Below, one piece after another: positions 1 through 5,225 of a DNA stretch of 5,646 nt. Below the pieces are notes generated by a model. That model worked only from the letters and a program-made list of their open reading frames with translations. It did not search any database and was not told the DNA's origin. The stretch is from Nanobdellota archaeon (GTDB lineage: Archaea > Nanobdellota > Nanobdellia > Pacearchaeales > GW2011-AR1). The position numbers and the translations under genes were made by a program. Location: contig JAHIVR010000074.1 in NCBI GenBank assembly GCA_018816625.1, positions 1-5,646 on the forward strand. The letters are read 5' to 3'. Position 1 is the first letter of the stretch; the number at the start of each line of letters is the position of its first letter.

Positions 1-2630
1 AATTCTTTTATTTTTACTCTTAAATCTGGCCCCAAAACAAAATTTATCACATCCTCAACTTCTTCTCCCATCCCATCATACCCAATTATTTTTAAGTCAT
101 AATTTCCTAAAGAAAAAGCACTCAAATCCAACTTAGCAAGAACAGATTTATTTACAGGCAAACTTCCTCCATTTTCCAATACAACCCCCGCATTTGTCCA
201 TACAGAATCCTCCTTTTTCTTGTAATGAATTTGATAATTACTAAATAATGAATCTGAAGCGAATCCTTCTGTTGCAGAACCAATTATATCAGCCATTCCA
301 TCTCCTTTTAAATTTCTATCAATAAACAAATCTACCACTGGTTTTTCTGGTTCGGGAATTTTTATTTTAGTTTCTGGGTCCCCAAAAAGGGTAGATTCGT
401 AATAAACAAACCTCATGGTAGCAGACCAGCTAATAGAATATTCCTCATAAAAAGTAGGCCCTTCTCCTGTTGCAAGTCCTATTAAAGAATCTATATTATC
501 TTCTTTTGAGTCCTGTTGAGCTTTTCCAATATTATATATTCTCTCACCATATAAAGCATCAATAAACTGCCTATGAAATCTTTCAGATGGACCATCTGTG
601 GTATACCAAGACCCCCACCCAAATCTTGTATTTGAAATATATGCAAAGGCCTTGTGAGGATCTAAAACAAGATGCTCCATAAAAGAATCTGAAAAATATC
701 CTATATTATCGAAAGCCCCAGGATAGCAACCCTGACTATATCCCAAAAAATAATTATCATTAATTATACTATCTAAAGGTGTTCCATAAGGACAATATCC
801 AGAACTACCAAAAGGATCATTACATATTTGCATATTAATAATAACATTTGAATGCCCAAGATGATTTATCATATGCGTGTTGTCTTCATTTAGTTTGTCT
901 ATAATATCAACCCCATTCCACTCTCCATCTTTCTCATACAAACTATCAATATTATAAACAGGAGGCATTCCGGAGGTGAGATAACCTTGTTCTACAGACC
1001 CTTCATGAACCTCTTCCATAGCTTCTTTTGCGTAATCTGCGATTCCTTTAAAACCAAGATATTCACCGACCATTAGAACATTTGACAAATATTCCCCACT
1101 TGATTGATAATATGCAATTGTTTTCTGAACAAAGTTATTGACTTCATTTTCATTATCTACTGGAACTCTTCCAACATAAACCTCTGCCAATAAATCAACA
1201 TCCCCACCACCAATTCCATCATCTGAGGTTCCAAATTCACCATTACCATTTTCATCATAACTTCCCCCTAAGCATGCATAATAAATATCAGAAAGAATTT
1301 TAACCCTAGAGGGAGCCGCCATATCTGTAGAAAGATACTTAGAAGGGATTATTTTTTCTTCTGTTTCATGATCTATTCCCCAAATTCCTTCTTCAATAGC
1401 ATAATCCGCATCTCCTCCAAGAACAACATATTCTGTATTCCAAGTCACATATGCATCCCTAATAAAATTTCTTATTTTTGCAGCATCGTCATTATGTCCA
1501 TAAATATCACAATTAGAATCAGAAAAATCCATTCCAACACTCTGGCCCAAACCTACAACATAAGAACTATCACACTCATAATCTGGTTCACCAAGTATCT
1601 CTTCTTTTGTAACAATTTTAGCAGTTATTGGATCTTCATCCCTACAAATTTTGTGTTTTATTAAACAAGAAAATAAAGTGCAAGGATCTGCACAATTTCC
1701 ATCCCATACTCCTTTGAATTTATCTTCAGTGATAATAACATACTTATAATCTTCACTAGAAGTTGCAATTGCACTGCCTGTGCCTTCTAAAACAAAGTTG
1801 TTTGTTTGATAACTTTCTATTGATTTCATATATTTAACATCTTTGTAATTAACAACATTACCTATTCTCTCATCAATTTCTGGAGAATTTTTTGGATTTT
1901 TTATAGCATCAGCCAAATTTAAATTAACACTAATACTAAAATCATAAATTTTCAATTCTCTTGTGATAGGATTATATTTAATAGGGTATGTATTCAACAC
2001 AAGAATACTTCTTCCATGTAAATTCTGAACAGAATAACTATAATCCAAATCCGGCCATAGCTGATCCTTTATTATATTTTGATCCATCTCAATTGGCTGA
2101 AAATATTCAACTATCAACTCACCATTTTCATCAAGAAAATATTCGGGAATCTTCCCATCAAATTTTTTATATAATTCATTATAAAGTTCATCTTTTTCAA
2201 CCTTTGATAATTCCTCTGCTAGAGGCAAATAACTTAAAGGAAAAAGTCTGCTTCCAATTTCAATTTCTTTATCTAAAAGTGTTGTTTTTATAAGATTTTT
2301 AGAAATAACTATCGAGCCCACGCTTTTTCCATTAGGCACCAAAATATTTTCAGTGAAATAAGGAAGACGTGGTTTTCCAGGTTCACTTATTACTGGATTA
2401 TCTCCAACTCTTATATAACTAATTTTATCTGTTGTTGAAACCCTTATAGAATCTTCATCAATATTTTCTTGTATAGATAAAACATTCTTTTGGTCTTCCA
2501 AAACTCTTGAAAAAAATCCAGTAACATCACTCCTGCTTTCTTCAAATGAAAAAATAAAAACCAACTCCAAAACAACAACAGCTAATAAAATCATATTAAG
2601 AAACTTTTTTGTTTCATTACCTCTTTTCAT
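1..2630 (-). CDS. Gingipain-like cysteine peptidase (family C25), secreted or membrane-anchored, 3' end outside window
   Basis: An uninterrupted frame runs from ATG at 2630 to the left edge (876 codons plus two bases), so the C-terminus is missing. Residues 10-29 form one hydrophobic segment after a basic N-terminus, a signal peptide or signal anchor, so the enzyme probably acts outside the cell. Residues 75-104 (GxPxxxxxGxPRLPY then ILVPNG) resemble a C25 propeptide. The catalytic domain begins near Y297 (YVIITEDKF) and continues with YVVLGGD (401-407), SDIYYACLGG (447-456) and VGRVP (486-490). It then has the catalytic-type His593 in NHLGHS and Cys635 in QGCYPGAF, and closes with LFGDP (748-752). 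A DENGNGEF stretch from D459 looks like a calcium loop. Residues about 760-870 resemble an Ig-like beta domain (W...V...L...G.Y.LK...D..G). Family C25 cleaves proteins using a Cys-His dyad; the substrate here is unknown. The start is supported by a TATA box 25-26 bp upstream, implying a leaderless mRNA. Confidence 0.9.
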   Translation of the reverse strand, partial: MKRGNETKKFLNMILLAVVVLELVFIFSFEESRSDVTGFFSRVLEDQKNVLSIQENIDEDSIRVSTTDKISYIRVGDNPVISEPGKPRLPYFTENILVPNGKSVGSIVISKNLIKTTLLDKEIEIGSRLFPLSYLPLAEELSKVEKDELYNELYKKFDGKIPEYFLDENGELIVEYFQPIEMDQNIIKDQLWPDLDYSYSVQNLHGRSILVLNTYPIKYNPITRELKIYDFSISVNLNLADAIKNPKNSPEIDERIGNVVNYKDVKYMKSIESYQTNNFVLEGTGSAIATSSEDYKYVIITEDKFKGVWDGNCADPCTLFSCLIKHKICRDEDPITAKIVTKEEILGEPDYECDSSYVVGLGQSVGMDFSDSNCDIYGHNDDAAKIRNFIRDAYVTWNTEYVVLGGDADYAIEEGIWGIDHETEEKIIPSKYLSTDMAAPSRVKILSDIYYACLGGSYDENGNGEFGTSDDGIGGGDVDLLAEVYVGRVPVDNENEVNNFVQKTIAYYQSSGEYLSNVLMVGEYLGFKGIADYAKEAMEEVHEGSVEQGYLTSGMPPVYNIDSLYEKDGEWNGVDIIDKLNEDNTHMINHLGHSNVIINMQICNDPFGSSGYCPYGTPLDSIINDNYFLGYSQGCYPGAFDNIGYFSDSFMEHLVLDPHKAFAYISNTRFGWGSWYTTDGPSERFHRQFIDALYGERIYNIGKAQQDSKEDNIDSLIGLATGEGPTFYEEYSISWSATMRFVYYESTLFGDPETKIKIPEPEKPVVDLFIDRNLKGDGMADIIGSATEGFASDSLFSNYQIHYKKKEDSVWTNAGVVLENGGSLPVNKSVLAKLDLSAFSLGNYDLKIIGYDGMGEEVEDVINFVLGPDLRVKIKE

Positions 2631-2651
2631 AAAATATTTAGGAAAATTTCA

Positions 2652-2659
2652 TATAAAAA
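2652..2659 (-). promoter_or_regulatory. Archaeal TATA box of the C25 peptidase gene
   Basis: On the minus strand this reads TTTTTATA, with its centre about 25.5 bp upstream of the A of the peptidase ATG. In archaea the TATA box is centred roughly 26 bp before the transcription start, so transcription would begin at or next to the start codon. No Shine-Dalgarno sequence lies before the ATG, which agrees with a leaderless transcript. The call is by spacing and composition only. Confidence 0.6.
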
Positions 2660-2666
2660 TATATCT

Positions 2667-2693
2667 ATGTTGGGTTGTTTTAACCCCCAACAT
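2667..2693. repeat. Hairpin-forming inverted repeat upstream of the peptidase promoter
   Basis: Arms ATGTTGGG (2667-2674) and CCCAACAT (2686-2693) are perfect reverse complements. The stem can continue inward with TT/AA if two C residues bulge out, leaving a GTTTT loop. The repeat starts 8 bp upstream of the peptidase TATA box. Its position suits an operator or an upstream transcript end, but no T-run follows the stem on either strand, which argues against a simple terminator. Confidence 0.55.
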
Positions 2694-2780
2694 CCTTATT
2701 CTAAAAAGTAAACAATCCCTCCCTAAATAATAACTCATTCTTATAGTAAAAATAGCTTAAAATACAGGATAGAAACTAAT
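2694..2780. other. Intergenic stretch with no recognised feature
   Basis: This AT-rich stretch lies between the hairpin upstream of the peptidase promoter and the left duplication of the MITE-like element. I see no open frame with a plausible start, no RNA gene and no convincing repeat in it. Confidence 0.5.
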
Positions 2781-2784
2781 ACCT
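2781..2784. repeat. Left target-site duplication (ACCT)
   Basis: ACCT sits immediately outside the left terminal inverted repeat. The same four bases occur immediately outside the right one, as expected of a duplication made on insertion. Four bases can match by chance, so the call depends on the paired inverted repeats. Confidence 0.7.
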
Positions 2785-2801
2785 GAGACTGTCCGATAAT
2801 T
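2785..2801 (+). repeat. Left terminal inverted repeat of the MITE-like element
   Basis: GAGACTGTCCGATAATT matches the reverse complement of the right end with one T/C difference at 2797. The outermost 12 bases are identical between ends, as expected for a transposase-binding terminus. Confidence 0.8.
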
Positions 2802-2843
2802 CAGCTGAAAAATGGGGATCATCCCTTTTCTAGGATAGGTCTC
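2785..2843. repeat. Internal hairpin in the left third of the MITE-like element
   Basis: GAGAC (2785-2789) pairs with GTCTC (2839-2843). Allowing one bulged G at 2838 and one G-T pair, the stem continues through TGTCC (2790-2794) with GGATA (2833-2837), and can extend outward by CT/AG. Inside lie the palindrome TCAGCTGA (2801-2808) and a small stem GGGA/TCCC (2815-2818 with 2822-2825). The terminal repeat can therefore pair with an internal partial copy of itself as well as with the right end. Confidence 0.55.
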
Positions 2844-2949
2844 AGACAGCCTCGGTAAAGTAAGGTTGAACAAAAACACCCCAAGTTAACTCATTTTTAA
2901 TAACCCAAAAATTATAGCTCCTGTTATTGCCCCTAATCAAGCCAAATTT

Positions 2950-2966
2950 AATTGTCGGACAGTCTC
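2950..2966 (-). repeat. Right terminal inverted repeat of the MITE-like element
   Basis: Read on the minus strand this is GAGACTGTCCGACAATT, 16 of 17 identical to the left end. It ends directly at the ACCT duplication. Confidence 0.8.
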
Positions 2967-2970
2967 ACCT
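2967..2970. repeat. Right target-site duplication (ACCT)
   Basis: ACCT directly follows the right inverted repeat and matches the four bases before the left one. Similarity does not extend beyond these four bases, which fixes the element's boundaries. Confidence 0.7.
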
Positions 2971-2980
2971 GATTTTTTAG

Positions 2981-3003
2981 ACTCTACACAAAAAACCTAG
3001 AGT
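2981..3003 (-). terminator. Likely terminator of the JAB-domain gene
   Basis: On the minus strand, a few bases past the JAB stop codon, ACTCTA and TAGAGT form a perfect 6-bp inverted repeat whose 11-nt loop contains six consecutive T residues (2995-2990). Archaeal polymerase can terminate on oligo-T tracts without a strong hairpin, so the T-run is probably the functional part. This is called from position and composition. Confidence 0.45.
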
Positions 3004-3008
3004 AAGAC

Positions 3009-3533
3009 TTACTTTCTCGCTGTCAATCTACCTAAATTGTATCCTAAATTCCTTGCAATTGTTTTTAATTCTTGGTTTACAAAGCTCTTTCTATTTTGGT
3101 AACCTGAGAAACCTTCAACTACACTTAATGTTGGGTTATCAATTCCACTTAATAGTTTGACTTCCGGAGTAACCAACATTGCTATAAAGTCCCTATCATG
3201 TTTAAGCTGCTCTTTAATTCCATCAATATCCCCTTGAGAAAAATGTCTAGCGTAATAATTCCCAAATCTTCTTATTGTTCCTTTTGAATGTGTGTGTAAT
3301 TTGATAAACTGATATCCCGGATTTCTTCTAAAAAACTTATTGGCTATTTCGATTCTCTCTGGAGATGCCTGAACATGCCCAACATTTCCAACACCAGTCA
3401 TAAATAGACCATCAACTGGACAAGAATCTCCCATTCTTTTATATAACAGAATTCCATTTACTTCTTCCACTAGTCCTGCTAAATTATCTAGTTTTTCATC
3501 CATTTCTTTTGGGAGTAATATTTTTCTTACCAT
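3009..3533 (-). CDS. JAB/MPN (JAMM-type) metalloprotease-like protein
   Basis: The 174-aa protein carries a JAMM-like zinc site. Numbered from the first possible Met at 3548 (subtract 5 for the start chosen), it has E29 in EEVNGILL, H85 and H87 in KLHTHSKGT, and S104 and D107 in HFSQGDIDG. JAMM enzymes are zinc isopeptidases or peptidases that often release ubiquitin-like proteins; some are non-catalytic. H87 and S104 are 16 residues apart, longer than the roughly seven of the common HxHPx(6)SxxD form, so this is a divergent subgroup. No signal peptide is seen, so it should be cytoplasmic. I chose ATG at 3533 over ATG at 3548 because the TATA box is centred 25-26 bp before it and GTGAT lies just upstream. 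The gene follows the recombinase in the same direction but has its own promoter. The substrate is unknown. Confidence 0.8.
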   Translation of the reverse strand: MVRKILLPKEMDEKLDNLAGLVEEVNGILLYKRMGDSCPVDGLFMTGVGNVGHVQASPERIEIANKFFRRNPGYQFIKLHTHSKGTIRRFGNYYARHFSQGDIDGIKEQLKHDRDFIAMLVTPEVKLLSGIDNPTLSVVEGFSGYQNRKSFVNQELKTIARNLGYNLGRLTARK

Positions 3534-3554
3534 GATAATCACTAACATGGGGCA

Positions 3555-3568
3555 TATTTAAACTTTTC
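3555..3568 (-). promoter_or_regulatory. Archaeal BRE/TATA promoter of the JAB-domain gene
   Basis: The minus strand reads GAAAAG (3568-3563) followed directly by TTTAAATA (3562-3555), a good match to an archaeal BRE plus TATA box. The TATA centre is about 25.5 bp before the ATG at 3533, predicting a start of transcription at or beside that codon. The alternative ATG at 3548 would lie upstream of the predicted transcript and so could not be used. Confidence 0.7.
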
Positions 3569-3595
3569 TATAGTAACTACTATATAGTAACTATA
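3569..3595. promoter_or_regulatory. Array of four alternating TATAGTA half-sites (operator or recombinase site)
   Basis: TATAGTA at 3569-3575 and its inverse TACTATA at 3578-3584 form a perfect 7-bp inverted repeat with a 2-bp spacer. Overlapping it, TATAGTAACTATA at 3583-3595 is an odd-length palindrome around A3589. The 11-mer TATAGTAACTA therefore occurs twice, 14 bp apart. The array abuts the BRE of the JAB promoter and lies downstream of the recombinase gene. It could bind a dimeric regulator of the JAB gene, or act as a binding or crossover site for the serine recombinase. The sequence does not distinguish these. Confidence 0.65.
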
Positions 3596-3634
3596 GATAT
3601 TGCTAAATTATCAAAAATAAACAATTAGATGATT

Positions 3635-4147
3635 TTAACTAGTCCACCTTATATGGTAACCAGATCTCCTCCTTCTTTTCTTATCTCTACTTCCCTTAGG
3701 TCTGCCTAATTTCTTACCTAGTGCTCTTGCTCTAGCTAAACCAGAATTAATTCTCACAATGGTTAATTCCCTTTCATATTCAGCAAGAACCATAAGTATA
3801 TGTAAAAACATTCTACCTTCCGGAGTTGTTGTATTTATTGCTTGAGTTATAGAAATAAAATGAATCTTTTTCTTTTTGAATTCTTCAAAGAGTTTAACCA
3901 AGTGAGATAAGCTTCTTCCAATCCTATCTAATTTGTAAACTATTATTGTATCAAAAGTTTTATTTCTCATATCTTGGATGAGTTTATCAAATTCAGGCCT
4001 GCTTGATTTAGAACCACTTTCTCCAATATCTTTATACTCTTTAGCTATTGGAATGTTTTCTCTTTCACAATAATCTTGTATTGCTTTTTCTTGCATTCCT
4101 GTACTCTGCTCATTTGTACTTACCCTATAATATACTCCTGCATTCAT
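3635..4147 (-). CDS. Small serine recombinase (resolvase/invertase family)
   Basis: The 170-aa protein has the full resolvase catalytic domain. YYRVSTNEQ holds R8 and the nucleophile S10, and YKLDRIGRS holds the D74-R75-x-x-R78 signature. A long helix (EGRMFLHILMVLAEYEREL, 110-128) matches the dimer and tetramer helix. Serine recombinases cut all four strands through a 5'-phosphoserine link and exchange them by rotation, giving resolution, inversion or integration. The protein ends soon after the basic hinge GRPKGSRDKK (148-157) with RRRRSGYHIRW, so the usual C-terminal helix-turn-helix of about 40 residues is not evident. This may be normal for the subgroup or a truncation. The gene overlaps the preceding gene by ATGA and has its own strong ribosome-binding site. 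I see no matched recombination sites flanking the cassette. Confidence 0.9.
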   Translation of the reverse strand: MNAGVYYRVSTNEQSTGMQEKAIQDYCERENIPIAKEYKDIGESGSKSSRPEFDKLIQDMRNKTFDTIIVYKLDRIGRSLSHLVKLFEEFKKKKIHFISITQAINTTTPEGRMFLHILMVLAEYERELTIVRINSGLARARALGKKLGRPKGSRDKKRRRRSGYHIRWTS

Positions 4148-4422
4148 TGTTCAGACCCCTCCTTATACAAAAACAGCAATAAAGGCATAACATCTTCTTT
4201 CTCTGCCCTTAATTTTTTTAACACTTTTTCAAATTCAGGTATATCTCTAAAAAATTTTAACTTATAAGAAAATGAGGATCTCTTCTCCTTTAGTTCAGGA
4301 AATTCATCAAAGAGTTCCTTCTTTAGTTTAATAACATTCCATGCTTGAGCACTTTCGTTATAAATGACTTTTCCATTGCTATCAATTATTTTTCTTGGGG
4401 TGAGTGTTTTCTTTTCCATCAT
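4144..4422 (-). CDS. Small charged protein of unknown function, co-operonic with the recombinase
   Basis: I do not recognise a family. The 92-aa product is lysine- and glutamate-rich. Its N-terminus (KTLTPRKIIDSNGKVIYNES) looks extended, and the remainder appears helical, ending with a hydrophobic DVMPLLLFLYKEG. There is no signal peptide, cysteine cluster or clear helix-turn-helix. The stop codon overlaps the recombinase start by ATGA, implying coupled translation and perhaps a shared role. Because the recombinase lacks an obvious DNA-binding domain, this could be an accessory DNA-binding or regulatory subunit, but that is conjecture. A GTG at 4431 in the same frame would add three residues. 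I reject it because that GTG is part of GAGGGGTGAG, a Shine-Dalgarno sequence placed correctly for ATG at 4422. Confidence 0.7.
   Translation of the reverse strand: MMEKKTLTPRKIIDSNGKVIYNESAQAWNVIKLKKELFDEFPELKEKRSSFSYKLKFFRDIPEFEKVLKKLRAEKEDVMPLLLFLYKEGSEQ
4156..4163 (-). promoter_or_regulatory. Ribosome-binding site of the serine recombinase
   Basis: AGGAGGGG on the minus strand lies 8 nt before the recombinase ATG, inside the coding region of the preceding gene. With the ATGA overlap it supports coupled but independently supported initiation. Confidence 0.7.
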
Positions 4423-4426
4423 AAAA

Positions 4427-4436
4427 CTCACCCCTC
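4427..4436 (-). promoter_or_regulatory. Ribosome-binding site that decides the start of the 92-aa protein
   Basis: The minus strand reads GAGGGGTGAG. Its GGTGA core (4432-4428) is complementary to the conserved 3' end of archaeal 16S rRNA and leaves 5 nt to ATG at 4422. The GTG that would extend the frame lies inside this site, so it is very unlikely to be the start. Confidence 0.7.
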
Positions 4437-4577
4437 AGTTAATGATCTAAAACTTCACAGATATATAAAGGCTAAGTTTACAAATGTATAAAAGAATGCA
4501 ATAATCCTTATAAAGACTAAAACGTGCTTAATTTAAACCTTAGGTCTGGGAGAAAGAGTTCTGATACAATATGAAAA
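4437..4577. promoter_or_regulatory. Divergent promoter region with several TATA-like boxes
   Basis: This gene-free stretch separates the minus-strand recombinase operon from the plus-strand HAD operon. TATATAAA at 4462-4469, read on the minus strand as TTTATATA, would place a transcript start near 4440, leaving a short leader that includes the ribosome-binding site at 4427-4436. On the plus strand, candidates for the HAD gene are TATAAAAG (4487-4494), TTATAAAG (4508-4515) and TTTAAA (4532-4537). The last predicts a start near 4560 and a leader of about 18 nt. No tRNA or other structured RNA was recognised. Confidence 0.45.
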
Positions 4578-5225
4578 ATGGTCAAGGACAAAAAAATATT
4601 CTTAGATTACGGGGGTCTTATTTGTGATTATCAGTTCAACAGAAGAACTTTGTTTAGAGCTCATAGACTTGCTTTAGATTACCTTAATTCTCAAAATGGG
4701 CACAGAATAAGTTTAGATCGGCTTTCACAGGCACACGATAAAACAATTCAGGCTTATCTTCAGGCAAGAAACAGAAATAATTCAGAGTGGACAATGGATA
4801 AAATTATGGAAATGATTCTTTCTGATTTAGGATTAAATGGAAATGTTCATTTATCAAGAGTTTCTGATATTTACAAATATAATGATCATGATTCTGAACC
4901 TTATCCAGATACAGAAAGGGTTTTATCTGAATTATCTAAAAGAAGAAAATTAGGAATAATATCAAATCTTCCACATGATTCTGAAATTGAAGAATTAAGG
5001 GCATTTGGTTTAATTGATCATTTTGATTCTATAACACTTTCTTATCAAGTAGGATTTAGAAAACCCCATCCTGCTATTTACCAAGAAGCATTAAGAAGTG
5101 CAGGAGTAACGCCTGAACAAAGCTTTTTTATTTCTCATGATCAAGAAGAAACAGAAGGGGCAGAAAAATTAGGGATTGAAAGTCTTTTAGTTAAATCTAT
5201 CAAAGAAGTGATAGGAGCCGTATGA
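4578..5225 (+). CDS. HAD-superfamily hydrolase with variant catalytic motifs
   Basis: The 215-aa protein has the layout of a subfamily IA HAD hydrolase. Motif I is IFLDYGGLI with the nucleophile D10, a helical cap spans about 18-105, motif II is IISN (S129), motif III is GFRKPHP (K162), and motif IV is FISHDQEETEGA (D188 with nearby acidic residues). HAD phosphatases form an aspartyl-phosphate intermediate on D10. The usual D+2 acid/base Asp is Gly12, and motif IV has SHD instead of GDS. DxGG forms are known in HAD-IA relatives such as the YihX type, so activity is possible but the substrate cannot be inferred. The ATG at 4578 is chosen because an in-frame stop lies at 4572-4574 and no other early start exists; no good ribosome-binding site precedes it. 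The stop overlaps the next gene by ATGA, indicating an operon. Confidence 0.88.
   Translation: MVKDKKIFLDYGGLICDYQFNRRTLFRAHRLALDYLNSQNGHRISLDRLSQAHDKTIQAYLQARNRNNSEWTMDKIMEMILSDLGLNGNVHLSRVSDIYKYNDHDSEPYPDTERVLSELSKRRKLGIISNLPHDSEIEELRAFGLIDHFDSITLSYQVGFRKPHPAIYQEALRSAGVTPEQSFFISHDQEETEGAEKLGIESLLVKSIKEVIGAV
5208..5217 (+). promoter_or_regulatory. Ribosome-binding site of the downstream partial gene
   Basis: GTGAT followed by AGGAG lies within the last codons of the HAD gene and ends 4 nt before the ATG at 5222. It supports that start and translational coupling of the two genes. Confidence 0.6.

Larger units (their letters stand above)
2785..2966. mobile_element. MITE-like non-autonomous element, 182 bp
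   Basis: The ends are GAGACTGTCCGATAATT (2785-2801) and AATTGTCGGACAGTCTC (2950-2966), which match as inverted repeats at 16 of 17 positions. ACCT flanks both ends as a direct repeat. No open frame of useful length lies inside. The size, terminal inverted repeats, target duplication and lack of a gene are the defining features of a miniature inverted-repeat transposable element mobilised in trans by a related transposase. The parent insertion sequence cannot be named from this window. The serine recombinase nearby is not a likely mobiliser, since serine resolvases do not normally make elements with such ends. The nearly identical repeats suggest a fairly recent insertion. Confidence 0.82.

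Noticed and set aside
1368..1664. 98-codon plus-strand open frame
   Set aside because: It lies wholly inside the C25 peptidase gene on the opposite strand, has a low-complexity Ile/Asn/Phe-rich product, and has no ribosome-binding site. It is a shadow of the AT-rich antisense frame.
1988..2293. 101-codon plus-strand open frame
   Set aside because: It is antisense to the conserved propeptide part of the C25 peptidase and its product resembles no protein I know. There is no promoter or ribosome-binding site.
2892..2939. Short minus-strand peptide frame ending LGAITGAIIFGLLKMS inside the MITE-like element
   Set aside because: It looks like a hydrophobic protein tail but is only 16 codons after a stop and has no start. 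It is too short to call a transposase or gene remnant.
2971..2980. Six-T run on the plus strand as a terminator
   Set aside because: No plus-strand gene precedes it in this region; the T-run relevant to the JAB gene is on the minus strand at 2995-2990.
4076..4267. 63-codon plus-strand open frame
   Set aside because: It is antisense across the coupled recombinase and 92-aa genes, with a Ser/Cys/Phe-rich product and no initiation signals.
3009..4422. A complete IS607-type or other transposon
   Set aside because: The recombinase lacks the N-terminal MerR-like domain of IS607 TnpA, no TnpB-like gene is present, and I found no matched ends around the cassette.
4437..4577. tRNA or small structured RNA in the divergent region
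   Set aside because: No cloverleaf pairing, T-loop motif or strong stem was found. The repeated TATA-like strings explain the composition better.
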